A DNA stretch of 64,000 bases from Phytohabitans flavus (GTDB taxonomy: Bacteria; Actinomycetota; Actinomycetes; Mycobacteriales; Micromonosporaceae), in assembly GCF_011764545.1 (NCBI RefSeq), contig NZ_AP022870.1, forward strand, positions 1,906,001 to 1,970,000, written 5' to 3'. The translations under genes and the position numbers were made by a program. The number at the start of each line of letters is the position of its first letter. Position 1 is the first letter of the stretch. Under the pieces are notes generated by a model that was not told the DNA's origin, ran no database searches, and worked only from the letters and a program-made list of their open reading frames with translations. Positions 9,281 through 17,574 of the stretch are shown one piece after another.

Positions 9281-10719
9281 ATGAAACGACGTTCCACCCG
9301 GGTATCCCTGGCTTTGGTCTTCGGCCTGCTGCTCTGCATGCTCGTCCCCGGACCTTCCGCGATGGCGGCGAAGCCGGTCGGCGCCACGACGCCCGTGACA
9401 GCTCCGGCAGCGCGCACAATGGCGCTCAAGGCGCCCGCCGCGAACGCCGCGGACGACAACCTCGCCTACCCGCTCGCCACCCGGGTCGGCAGCGGCTGTG
9501 CGGTTGCGCAGGGCAGTGGCAACGTCTGGGTGAACAAGGCCCAGTGCTATCTGCAATTCGCCGATCAGCACTGGCGGTTCGTCGATGTGGGCGAGGGCTG
9601 GTTCGAGATTCAGAACGCGAACACGCCCGCCGGCGCCACCCCTCGGTGCCTGGTGGTCCAGGGCAAGGCCGGGGAGTCCCGCGCTTTGGTCTTCCCATGC
9701 GCGGGCTTCGCCGACCAGCACTGGAAGAAGACGTGGGCCCCCAACGGCTTCCAGCTCAGGAACCGGTACAGCGACCTGTGCCTGGTCATGCGGGTCAACA
9801 ACGCCGACGCCCGGCAGGTGAAGTGCGACAACAGCTTCGCCGACCAGGTGTGGTTCCACGGCATGCCGAATGCCCCGACCAAGTCGCCGAACTCCAACCT
9901 CATCCAGCCCGTGTATTTCCTGCACGGCTACGACTCGAGTACAGACGGGCCGGACGGCGAACAGTACTGGGGCAACACGATGGCACAGTTTCGGCAGGTC
10001 CCGGTGGCCCGGGCAACCTGACCGGCGCCTTCGGGCAGACGTGGACCTACTGCTATTACAGCCACGCCCGCAACTGTCGGGTCAAAGACCAGAACGGCGA
10101 CCGGGAGGACACCATCAAGACCCTCGGCTCGGTGTTTGCCTGGGATATCTTCTACCGCTTCTCGTCACACAACGTGGCGGTGGACGTCGTCGCCCATTCG
10201 ATGGGCGGACTCGTGGCGAACGCGGCGATTACCGGCGTGCAGAGGGGTGATCCAGCCTTCCCGCCGTACCTGTACGTCGATGACGTCGTCGCGATCGCTA
10301 CTCCATGGAACGGCGTGACTGTCCCGGGCGCTTGTCAGCATTCCACCGTGCAGTGCGCTGAAATGCGTGGGGACGCGCCGACGCTCAACTGGCTCAACGA
10401 AAACGCTCAGGCGTCGAGCGGGACGGACTGGACGTTGGTCGGGATCGAGGATGATGGCGTCGTCCATTCGAGCAGCGCCATCGCCCGCAATCGCCCGAGC
10501 TATGGCCATAAGCTCGTCTACCACTGGAATCAATTCGGCTGGAACCCCGTCGATGTTCACTCGAACTTCCGCTTTGACAACGGGCGGAAGACCTACATGT
10601 ACTGTGACTACTACAGGTCATGTGACATGAACGGCGAACTGTCGACCTTCACGCAGGACGGCGTCGGCAATCCGATCGAGAGGGCGCGGATGGCGGTCGC
10701 CTTCCACGGCTTGTACTAA
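9281..10719 (+). pseudogene. Secreted ricin-type lectin / alpha-beta hydrolase (lipase-like), frameshifted
   Basis: An exported protein of about 479 residues if repaired. It starts MKRRSTRVSLALVFG, a signal peptide to about residue 33. Two ricin-like trefoil units carrying FADQHW and FADQVW follow (about 60-200), then a hydrolase with oxyanion loop VYFLHGYDSS and nucleophile elbow AHSMGG. The reading frame breaks between 9985 and 10019: the first frame stops at 10019-10021 while the hydrolase continues in the -1 frame from GPGGPGNLTGAFG. Adding one G at TTTCGGCAGG (about 9990) restores a single frame. AGGAG lies at 9270-9274. Cys-rich C-terminus suggests disulfides. Substrate is probably an ester; specificity unknown. 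Confidence 0.75.
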
Positions 10720-10730
10720 CCGTGGCGCGT

Positions 10731-10762
10731 CGGGTCGCGCTCGTTGTCACGGGCGCGACCCG
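10731..10762. terminator. Hairpin after lipase gene
   Basis: Inverted repeat CGGGTCGCGC / GCGCGACCCG with a 12-nt loop, starting 12 nt after the lipase stop. No T run, as usual for high-GC actinobacteria; probable intrinsic-like terminator. Confidence 0.6.
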
Positions 10763-11039
10763 CTCGCTTGGCTGGTTCGGCGCAGTACGGTCAAAACGAA
10801 AGGCCGCGAGGTCGCGGCACGCAACGCGCTGGCCCTCGTCGCGGAGCCACGGCCGATCCCGCACCCGGCGCAGAGATCGGCAGTACCGGATGCGCGCTCA
10901 TCGGCATTTGAGGGCGTGGTCGGCGTGCGGACCCGCCGGGTGAAGTCTTGGCCGGCGCCTGCTTGACTGGCCCGGTGGAGCTATACATCGACGCTGGCGA
11001 TCGCGGGGAGAATGGCGGCAAAGATTCTGGGGAGTGGTG
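10763..11039. other. Gene-free spacer before SDR
   Basis: About 280 bp with no supportable coding frame. GGGGAG at 11029-11034 is the ribosome site of the following SDR gene. No recognised regulatory motif. Confidence 0.4.
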
Positions 11040-11821
11040 ATGCGGCGATTCGAGGGCAAGGTCGCGCTCGTCACGGCGGCGGCGCAGGGGATCGGGCAGG
11101 CCGTCGTGCGGCGGGTCGCCGCTGAGGGCGGTGCGGTGGTCGTCACGGACCTGCGGGAGGACGCGGCCGCGGCGCTGGCTGAGGAGGTCGGTGCGGAGCT
11201 TGCGCTCGGGGTCAAGGTCGATGTCACCTCACGCGGCGACGTCGACGCCGCGGTCGCCGCGGCGGTTGGGCGGTTTGGCCGGCTCGATCTGTTGGTGAAC
11301 AACGCGGGCGGCTGCATCGTCACCTCGGTGCCCGAGGACACCTCAGCCGAGGACTGGCACCGTCAGCTCGACTTCACCCTCGTCGGCGCCGCCCGTTGCA
11401 TCCAGGCGGCCATCCCACACCTGGTGAAGACTCGCGGCAACGTCGTCACGATCAGCTCGGTAAACGGCATCGCGGCCTTCGGCAACGTGGAGTACGCCGC
11501 GGCGAAAGCCGGCCAGATCGCGATGTCGCAGAACTACGCCGCCCGGTACGGGCCGCTCGGCGTGCGCTTCAACGTCGTCGCCCCGGCACCGTCCGGACAC
11601 CGAATTGGGACTCCCAGCCGGACGCGCTGGAGAGGCTCAAATCGATGTACCCACTCGGCCGCGTCGGCGAGCCAGAGGACATCGCCGCAGCGGTCGCGTT
11701 CCTCGGCTCCGACGACGCCGCGTGGATCACCGGACACACCCTGCCCGTAGAGGGTGGCGTACTGACCGGCCCCAACCCGATCGACCTGAGCCCGCCCGAC
11801 ACGCTCCACAAAGGCTTTTAG
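11040..11821 (+). pseudogene. SDR-family oxidoreductase, frameshifted
   Basis: Classical short-chain dehydrogenase, 260 residues if repaired. The Rossmann motif appears as TAAAQGIGQ, followed by NNAG near residue 86 and the catalytic YAAAK near 152. At 11583-11588 the sequence CCCCGGCACC breaks the frame inside the highly conserved VAPGTVRTP segment; one added G (CCCCGGGCACC) restores it and the protein then runs through [21 protein letters not shown], the usual C-terminal signature, to a stop at 11819-11821. ATG 11040 is chosen because GGGGAG precedes it. Substrate unknown. Such an exact repair argues for a sequence error rather than real decay. Confidence 0.8.
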
Positions 11822-11835
11822 CAACCGCTGCGGCC

Positions 11836-12582
11836 TCACATCCGGGATCTCAGCACGTCGAACTCGCAGCCGGGCAGGGATGGGTCGAAGCCGTGCTCGA
11901 CCAGCCAGCGGGCCGCCACCAGGCTGCGCCACGACCACCATCCGCGGATCACGTCGAGGTCGACATCGGTGCCGTAGCCGGTGACCACGTCGTCAAGGTG
12001 CTCCTCGTGTCCGAGCGTCAGGACGGCGAGGTCGTAGTGGGCGTCGCCTTGGGCGGCCTCGGACCAGTCGATCACGCCGGTGATCTTGTCGTCGTCGACG
12101 AACACGTGGGTGATCTGTAGGTCGCCGTGGATGAACACGGGTTTCCACGGCCGTAGCGCTGCCTCGGCAACCTCACGGTTACGGGTGACCAGGTCGGGGG
12201 GAAGGACACCGTTCGTGACGAGCCATTCGCATTCGCCGTCGAGGCGGGATGCGAGCTCGTCGAGGCGCCGGCCGGGCCATGGTGGCAGGGGCGCGTCGTG
12301 CAGCGCCCGTGCGGCCGCACCGGCCGCGGCCCAAGCCGCCGACGACGCGGGCGACGGCTCGCCGAGGCGGCCAAGTGCCATCCCGGGCAGGGCGACGAGC
12401 GCGAGCACGGGCGGCTTGCGCCATAGGACCTGCGGGGTCGGGATCGGCGCCAGGGCCATCGCTTCGACCTCGACGTCGGTGCGTGTCTGATCAGCGTCGA
12501 TTTTCAGGAACACATCACCGACACGCAGGGTCGCCCGCTCGTCATGGGCGACGACGACCTTGACCTCTTCCACGCCGGCCAT
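11836..12582 (-). CDS. Aminoglycoside-phosphotransferase-fold kinase
   Basis: 248-residue small-molecule kinase of the APH/choline kinase superfamily. The catalytic loop is FIHGDLQITHVF and the metal-binding segment VIDWSEA follows, as in APH proteins. In most relatives the loop reads HGDxxxxN; here the Asn position is His, which may alter Mg binding. The N-terminal lobe is short and beta-rich. The substrate could be an antibiotic, a sugar or a metabolite. It is convergent with the SDR gene, leaving a 14-nt gap. Start ATG at 12582. Confidence 0.82.
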   Translation of the reverse strand: MAGVEEVKVVVAHDERATLRVGDVFLKIDADQTRTDVEVEAMALAPIPTPQVLWRKPPVLALVALPGMALGRLGEPSPASSAAWAAAGAAARALHDAPLPPWPGRRLDELASRLDGECEWLVTNGVLPPDLVTRNREVAEAALRPWKPVFIHGDLQITHVFVDDDKITGVIDWSEAAQGDAHYDLAVLTLGHEEHLDDVVTGYGTDVDLDVIRGWWSWRSLVAARWLVEHGFDPSLPGCEFDVLRSRM

Positions 12583-12944
12583 TATCGCGGGTCGATCGGC
12601 GACGCCGCCTCGGGTTTATCGCGCACGATTCGAAATCTCGACCTTCACCCGGTGCCCGCTGACATGGCCGGCGGCGCGCTCGCATCTGTGACCTTCACCA
12701 GTGACCCAGCCGCGACCGCAGGCCGCGTCCCCCTGGCCGGCATGGCCGGCGGTGGGGAAGGCGATGTGGGTAGGGCTGGCGCTATTTCAGCAGCATGGCC
12801 TTCGACAGCGCGGCACACATGCCCATCTGCCGCGTGCGCTGACCTGAGCTGGTCGAATCGTGACCTTTGGTCCCCGATCATCGCCGGGCGCGCGCCGCCC
12901 GTTGCGCTGGTCGCGGATGGCCGGCCTTGCCGCAGGGGGTATGG

Positions 12945-13050
12945 CCTTGATCGGTGAGTGCTCTGGTCGTCCGTGGCGATCTGTTGCCCTTGCGGGGGCA
13001 ATTTTTCGCCACGGACGCGGCGGGATACAGCGCCGCTGTGCCGATCAAGG
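12945..13050. repeat. Long nested palindrome, copy A
   Basis: Outer arms CCTTGATCGG (12945-12954) and CCGATCAAGG (13041-13050) are exact reverse complements. Inside are arms CGTCCGTGGCGA (12968-12979) and TCGCCACGGACG (13006-13017), also exact, enclosing TTGCCC / GGGCAA. A small side hairpin ACAGCG-C-CGCTGT lies at 13027-13039. The word GGTCTGCGG follows at 13053. A second element at 58044-58161 has the same outer arms and the same trailing word but a different inner stem. Confidence 0.7.
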
Positions 13051-13096
13051 AAGGTCTGCGGCCTGATCAGGCCCAACCTTGACCTCGCTCGACGGC

Positions 13097-13232
13097 TGGG
13101 CTTGGACCGCGGACTCGGCAGTGCAGGTCGGGGATCTCGGCGAGCGCCAGCGAGCCGCCGACCTGCACGGTGCCCGCGGGAGCATACGGTCAGCGACTGA
13201 CGCGGACCGGGGCAAATATCCATCTCAAGAAA
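13097..13232. repeat. 136-bp dispersed repeat, copy 1
   Basis: Matches 34621-34756 over 136 bp without gaps and with only about seven mismatches. It starts TGGGCTTGGACCGCGGAC and ends CTCAAGAAA, and contains an internal inverted repeat GCAGGTCGG / CCGACCTGC. Both copies are intergenic. No transposase or clear open frame is associated. Confidence 0.75.
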
Positions 13233-13339
13233 ATGGCGAGGGCCGGCTCAAGGGATGCCGGCGCTGTTGCCGTCGGAGCCGCCTCCGCCAGGCCGCGGAT
13301 GGACCGGGTCGTGGTGGAGGCCTTGGGTTGCCACATTGT

Positions 13340-13356
13340 GTTTGGCGTTGCCGAAC
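13340..13356. promoter_or_regulatory. Putative IclR operator upstream of DapA-like gene
   Basis: GTTTGG CGTTG CCGAAC, embedded in the longer dyad ATTGTGTT / AACACAAT (13335-13361). It matches the architecture of two sites between the iclR-like gene and the alcohol dehydrogenase gene (24754-24770 and 24802-24818). It lies 115 bp before the start of the lyase gene, suggesting common control of the whole island. Confidence 0.6.
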
Positions 13357-13470
13357 ACAATCGCGCCCGGTGGTATGGGCCGGCAACTGTTCTCATGCCT
13401 ACGATTTGCCGGTGGGCCGCATTAGCTCTTGCCTACGCCATTCTTACTGACCACATAGGAGCGTCCGGAC

Positions 13471-14391
13471 GTGCCAAAACCCTCGTATGACGGTGTCATC
13501 GCCTCCGTCCCCGTACCGATGAGTGCCGACATGGAAATCGACCTGGCCGCGCTGCGCTCTTATCTGGCGTGGCTTGAGCCGCAGGGGGTGACGGGCGTTG
13601 TCGTGAATGCGGACACGGCCGAAGGTGCGCACCTGACGAGCGACGAACGCGCCCAGGTGGTCGCCGCCGCGCGAGAGGCCGTGGGCGGGCGACTGCCTGT
13701 CATTTCCGGCTTGATCTGCGCCCGGACCTCCGACGCGGTCACGCTCGCTTCGCAACTGCGTGACGCGGGCGCGGACGGCTTGCTGGTGTTCAATCCACCG
13801 TCGTTTCTCGGTCAGCCGCTGCCCACAGACATGGTCCTGCGGTACTTCGAACCGATACGCGGCATCGGGCTGCCACTGATCGGTTTCAACTTGGCAGCTG
13901 ACCTCGGAGGCTCCGTTCTGGACACCGGCACCATCAAACACCTCATCGACGAGGGCCTCATAGACGCAATCAAGGAAGCATCGTTCAACCCCGTGACCTA
14001 CATCCAGAGCAGGGACGCGGTGCGCGCGGCGGGCCGGCCGGTGGGCTTCCTGTCCGGATGCGACAACTTCATCCACGAGTCGTTTCTGCTGGGGGCCGAC
14101 GGCGCCTTGCTCGGCTTTGCGGCGCTGGCCGCACGGATGACCGTCACGCTGTTGGATCTCGTCAAGTCCCATGCGTTCGATGAGGCGGCGAAGTTGAACG
14201 CAGAATCGGTGCAGCTGTTGGCTGCGACCTTGTATGGACCACCGATGCGCGACTCTCGGGCACGAATCAAGGAAGGCCTTGCCGCGCTCGGAGTCATCGA
14301 CTCGACAGTGGTACGGCCGCCGCTCATGCCGCTTTCCGCACCGGACCGGGACGCGGTAATCGCTGCGATGAGGACCGCTGGGCTTTTGTGA
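13471..14391 (+). CDS. Dihydrodipicolinate synthase / N-acetylneuraminate lyase family protein
   Basis: 306-residue class I aldolase-fold lyase or synthase. The Schiff-base lysine is in DAIKEASFNP near residue 170, the position of the catalytic Lys in DapA. The barrel strand motif GVTGVVVNADTAEG corresponds to the GxxGxxxxGTxGE pyruvate-binding region but is degenerate. It therefore probably cleaves or dehydrates a 2-keto-3-deoxy sugar acid or similar compound rather than making dihydrodipicolinate. GTG start with AGGAG at 13458-13462. It is convergent with the Gfo/Idh gene (18-nt gap) and probably belongs to the catabolic island because of the shared operator-like site upstream. Confidence 0.85.
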   Translation: MPKPSYDGVIASVPVPMSADMEIDLAALRSYLAWLEPQGVTGVVVNADTAEGAHLTSDERAQVVAAAREAVGGRLPVISGLICARTSDAVTLASQLRDAGADGLLVFNPPSFLGQPLPTDMVLRYFEPIRGIGLPLIGFNLAADLGGSVLDTGTIKHLIDEGLIDAIKEASFNPVTYIQSRDAVRAAGRPVGFLSGCDNFIHESFLLGADGALLGFAALAARMTVTLLDLVKSHAFDEAAKLNAESVQLLAATLYGPPMRDSRARIKEGLAALGVIDSTVVRPPLMPLSAPDRDAVIAAMRTAGLL

Positions 14392-14409
14392 GAACCGGCC
14401 CGCCGTCTT

Positions 14410-15498
14410 TCAGCGGTCGGTAAGGACGGGCGTCGCCGAATCGTAGACGCCCGTCCTACAGGCATCGATGATGCGCAGTGTGTGGATGGATTCCTCGGGT
14501 GGGTACGCCAACGGGCTCTCACCCGTGACCGCGCGATGAAACGCCGCCAGTTGAAGTGCGTACTGGTCGAGATCCGCGAACCGCTCGATCTCCACTTCAC
14601 CCGCGCGCATCAGTCTGAGCTCGAGCGCCGGCTCGGCCGGCACGAACGGCGGGGACGCGAACGGGCGGGTCACCGAGATCGAACCGGTGGTCCCCGCGAC
14701 CTCATAAGTGTTGCGCGGCGTGACCGTAAGCCCGCAGTCGATCACCGCGAGCCGCTCATCCGGGAACCGCAGGAGAATGGTGCTCAGCTCGTCGGCGCCG
14801 GTTCCGGGCAGCTCGACAGTGACGGCCTTGACCTCCAAGGGCTCGCTGCCGAATATCCACCTGGCCGCGCTGATCGGGTAGATGCCCACGTCGAACAGCG
14901 CACCGCTTCCCGGCGATGACAGGAACCGGATGTTGTTTTCGGGTTCCGGGAGGCTGACGGTGAAGCTCGCGCGGAACAGGCGGGGTCGGCCGACCGCTCC
15001 TGACGCGATCAGTTGGCGCACGCGTTCATGCTGGGGGTTGAACCGCGCCATCATCGCTTCCATCAGCACGACTCCCGCCGAGGCACAGCGCTCGGCTGCG
15101 CCGGTGGCCTCGGCGGCACTTGTAGCCATGGGCTTCTCGCACAGGACATGCTTGCCCGCCGCGGCGGCAGCCGCGATCAGCGTCGCGTGATGATGATTGG
15201 CGACCGCGATGTAAACGGCGTCGACGTCATCGGACCCGAGCAGCGCCTCGTATGCACCGGCACCGGCGTGCACTCTGGGCCCATCGAGAAGGTGGCGGCG
15301 AATCTCGCCGGCGTCGGCACGCTGCGACGCGACGGCGACCAGGCGACCCGAAGCTGATGCGGCGAGAGCCGGGACAAAGGCCCGGCGCGCGATGTCGGCC
15401 CACCCGATGACGCCCCACCGAATCGGGTTCCGGCTCCGGGCCGGAGTCTGGCCCCCGCCCGGGGCCGGAAGACCGGCCCCGGTGTCAGACAATTCCAT
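14410..15498 (-). CDS. Gfo/Idh/MocA family oxidoreductase
   Basis: 362-residue NAD(P)-dependent sugar or polyol dehydrogenase. The Rossmann segment begins RWGVIGWADIARRAF (the second Gly region is degenerate), followed by VAVASQR, and the family motif CEKPMA near residue 118 supplies the catalytic-region Lys. The C-terminal Gfo/Idh domain has GALFDVGIYPI with the expected Asp and Tyr. Start ATG 15498 shares one base with the stop of the substrate-binding protein gene (TGATG). Last gene of the minus-strand operon, so it likely oxidises the imported sugar or cyclitol; relatives include myo-inositol dehydrogenases and 3-keto-sugar-forming enzymes. Confidence 0.88.
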   Translation of the reverse strand: MELSDTGAGLPAPGGGQTPARSRNPIRWGVIGWADIARRAFVPALAASASGRLVAVASQRADAGEIRRHLLDGPRVHAGAGAYEALLGSDDVDAVYIAVANHHHATLIAAAAAAGKHVLCEKPMATSAAEATGAAERCASAGVVLMEAMMARFNPQHERVRQLIASGAVGRPRLFRASFTVSLPEPENNIRFLSSPGSGALFDVGIYPISAARWIFGSEPLEVKAVTVELPGTGADELSTILLRFPDERLAVIDCGLTVTPRNTYEVAGTTGSISVTRPFASPPFVPAEPALELRLMRAGEVEIERFADLDQYALQLAAFHRAVTGESPLAYPPEESIHTLRIIDACRTGVYDSATPVLTDR

Positions 15499-16541
15499 CA
15501 GAACGAGAACTCCAGGTACTTGTCGACGTTGGTCTTGTCGACGACGGCCGACCTCAGCTGGATGTAGTTGGGCATCTCCAACTCCCAGGCTTCCTCGAGC
15601 CCGCGTCCTTGTGCGATCAGCCTGGCGATGTTGACCGCCGTGCCAGACATGGTCGGCAGATAGAGCGCGGTCCCCTTCCACAGGTTTTCGGCTTTGATCT
15701 TCGTCATCACCGCACGCGTGCCTCCGCCACCGACGAGGAACATCCGGTCCTGCCATCCGGCGTTGCGGATCGCCGCCTCGACGCCCACGCCCTGGTCGTC
15801 GTCGTGGGTCCATACGGCGTCGATCTTCGGTTGACCTTGCAGGATCTGCGACATGACCTTCTCACCCGTGTCCGGCGTGAAGTTGGCGGCCTGCTGCGCC
15901 ACCAGCTTCACGTCCGGGTACTTCTTGAGTGCGTCGGCGAAGCCCTGGCTGCGCTCCTTGGTGAGCTGGAGCCCGGAGATCCCTTGAATCTCCACGACGT
16001 TGCCCGCCTTGAGCGTCTTGCCGATGAATTCGCCAGCCGCGGCACCCATTCCGTAGTTGTCCCCACCGACCCAGGTGCGGTAGGCCAGCGGCGAGTCGAA
16101 GATGCGATCCAGGTTTATCACCGGGATGCCGGCGTCCATCGCCCGCCGAGCGACCGCGGTCAGCGCCTGTCCTTCCTGCGGAAGAATGACCAAGACGTCG
16201 GGCTTGCGGTTGATCAGCGTCTCGACCTGCGCCACCTGCTCGGCCGAGGTCGCGTTGGACTCGGTCAGGAGCAACTCGACGTCTGCCCATTTCGCGGCGG
16301 CCTTCTTCGCGTTCTTGCCGATCTCGGCGACCCAACCATGATCGGCGCCCGGTGAGGAGAACCCGATCGTCACGTGCTTGCCGAGTGTGGTCGAGTCGCC
16401 GCTACCGGCCTTCGGTCCTGCGTCACCATCGTCACTGGTGCACGCCGACACCAACGCGGCCGCACCTAGGGCCGCCGACCCGGCGAGCATCGCCCGCCTT
16501 GTCGCTAACCGCCCAACCGTTCGTTCGACTGAAGTTGTCAT
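15498..16541 (-). CDS. Sugar ABC transporter substrate-binding lipoprotein (periplasmic-binding protein 4)
   Basis: 347-residue extracellular receptor of a CUT2 importer (RbsB-like). The N-terminus has RR in ATRRAMLAG and a lipobox LVSAC (Cys about residue 34), so it is probably Tat- or Sec-exported and lipid-anchored. The mature part starts VTIGFSSPGADHGW and contains GQPKIDAVWTHDDDQGVG, typical of the type I fold. Stop overlaps the start of the Gfo/Idh gene. Upstream is a hairpin (16571-16588), common before highly expressed binding-protein genes. Ligand probably a monosaccharide or polyol. Confidence 0.92.
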   Translation of the reverse strand: MTTSVERTVGRLATRRAMLAGSAALGAAALVSACTSDDGDAGPKAGSGDSTTLGKHVTIGFSSPGADHGWVAEIGKNAKKAAAKWADVELLLTESNATSAEQVAQVETLINRKPDVLVILPQEGQALTAVARRAMDAGIPVINLDRIFDSPLAYRTWVGGDNYGMGAAAGEFIGKTLKAGNVVEIQGISGLQLTKERSQGFADALKKYPDVKLVAQQAANFTPDTGEKVMSQILQGQPKIDAVWTHDDDQGVGVEAAIRNAGWQDRMFLVGGGGTRAVMTKIKAENLWKGTALYLPTMSGTAVNIARLIAQGRGLEEAWELEMPNYIQLRSAVVDKTNVDKYLEFSF

Positions 16542-17574
16542 ATCCGTCGTTCCTTTGCTCGTTGTGGTGACCCTGAGCTCTCTCAGGGGCGTTTTGTCTG
16601 CGTCGTTGGAGGAGAACCGCGCCAGCGATGATCACGCCCTTGGCAATGTTCTGGACGTCGGTTTCCAGGTTCTTGAGCACGAAGATGTTCGTTATCACCG
16701 TGAAGATGAGCACGCCGAGAACCGACCCTGCGATCGTTCCCCGGCCTCCGGCCAGCAGCGTCCCGCCGATGATGACGGCAGCGATCGCGTCGAGCTCGTA
16801 GAGGGTGCCGACGGCATTCGAGCCCGAGGTCAGGCGTGCGGTGAGCAGTACCGAGGCGATCGCCGCTGTCAGGCCCGAGAGCGTGTAGAGGATCAGGATG
16901 TGCTTACGGATTTTGATCCCTGCCAGGCGGGTCGCCTCGCGGTTGCCGCCCAGAGCGAATGTGCGGCGGCCGAAGGTCGTACGGTTCAACAAGAACCAGC
17001 CGACGACGACCACGGCGGCGAACACCCAGACGGGTAACGGTATGCCGAAAGGCTTCGCCGATCCGATCTGGTTGAACGTCTCGTCCAACGAGGTCTGCGG
17101 CGTTCCACCGGAAATGAGCTCGGCCACGCCGCGGGCCGAGGCGAGCATCGCCAGCGTCGCGATGAACGGGACCAGATGGCCGTAGGCGACGAGAAGGCCG
17201 TTGACCAGTCCGGCTCCCAAGCCGGTCGCGAGCGCGACGGCGATCATCAGCGCCCAGCCGCCTTGCTGGACCGAGTCCATGGTCGCTACAACGGCCACCA
17301 GCGCCACGAGGGCCCCGACCGACAGGTCGATCCCCGCCGAGATGATGACGAAGGTCATCCCCACGCTGATGATTCCGATGACTGACGCACTCGTCAGCAT
17401 CGTGAGCACGTTGCTCCACGTCGCGAAGTAAGGAGACAGCAGCGTGCCTACTACGACCAGGACGACGAGTACGAGCGCCGGTCCCTTCGGTACCGCCACC
17501 GAACGGTGCTTGATGCGCTGGAGTGCCACCAGCGCCGGATGCGCACGCGCGACGGTGGTTTCCGCTGTTTTCAC
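16432..17574 (-). CDS. CUT2-type sugar ABC transporter permease (RbsC-like)
   Basis: Membrane subunit of the sugar importer, up to 380 residues. About eight to ten hydrophobic segments, with the family words GMTFVIISAGIDLSVGA and GGTLLAGGRGTIAGSVLG. GTG at 17574 overlaps the ATPase stop (GTGA). The frame as read runs 110 nt into the binding-protein gene, adding a hydrophilic tail after LLQRRRQ that is foreign to the family and covers an intergenic hairpin. One extra base in the AAAA/CCCC stretch at about 16586-16595 would instead end the protein at QRRRQKRP near 16585, a natural family end. I therefore suspect a missing base here. Confidence 0.87.
   Translation of the reverse strand: MKTAETTVARAHPALVALQRIKHRSVAVPKGPALVLVVLVVVGTLLSPYFATWSNVLTMLTSASVIGIISVGMTFVIISAGIDLSVGALVALVAVVATMDSVQQGGWALMIAVALATGLGAGLVNGLLVAYGHLVPFIATLAMLASARGVAELISGGTPQTSLDETFNQIGSAKPFGIPLPVWVFAAVVVVGWFLLNRTTFGRRTFALGGNREATRLAGIKIRKHILILYTLSGLTAAIASVLLTARLTSGSNAVGTLYELDAIAAVIIGGTLLAGGRGTIAGSVLGVLIFTVITNIFVLKNLETDVQNIAKGVIIAGAVLLQRRRQNAPERAQGHHNEQRNDGYDNFSRTNGWAVSDKAGDARRVGGPRCGRVGVGVHQ
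16571..16588. terminator. Intercistronic hairpin between permease and binding-protein genes
   Basis: Perfect inverted repeat CCCTGAG / CTCAGGG with a 4-nt loop, 30 nt before the binding-protein ATG. Such structures often stabilise or differentially control the binding-protein message. It lies inside the doubtful C-terminal extension of the permease. Confidence 0.55.

Larger units (their letters stand above)
12583..13470. other. Gene-poor 888-bp region
   Basis: No reading frame with protein-like composition is visible on either strand. The region holds a long palindromic element (12945-13050), one copy of a 136-bp dispersed repeat (13097-13232), a putative IclR operator (13340-13356) and the ribosome site of the DapA-like gene. 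The 5' part is low-complexity GC-rich sequence with repeated ATGGCCGGC words. Confidence 0.5.

Noticed and set aside
12583-13245. Possible insertion sequence between the APH-type and DapA-type genes
   Set aside because: No transposase, terminal inverted repeats with target duplication, or integrase motif; the palindrome and repeat are reported separately.
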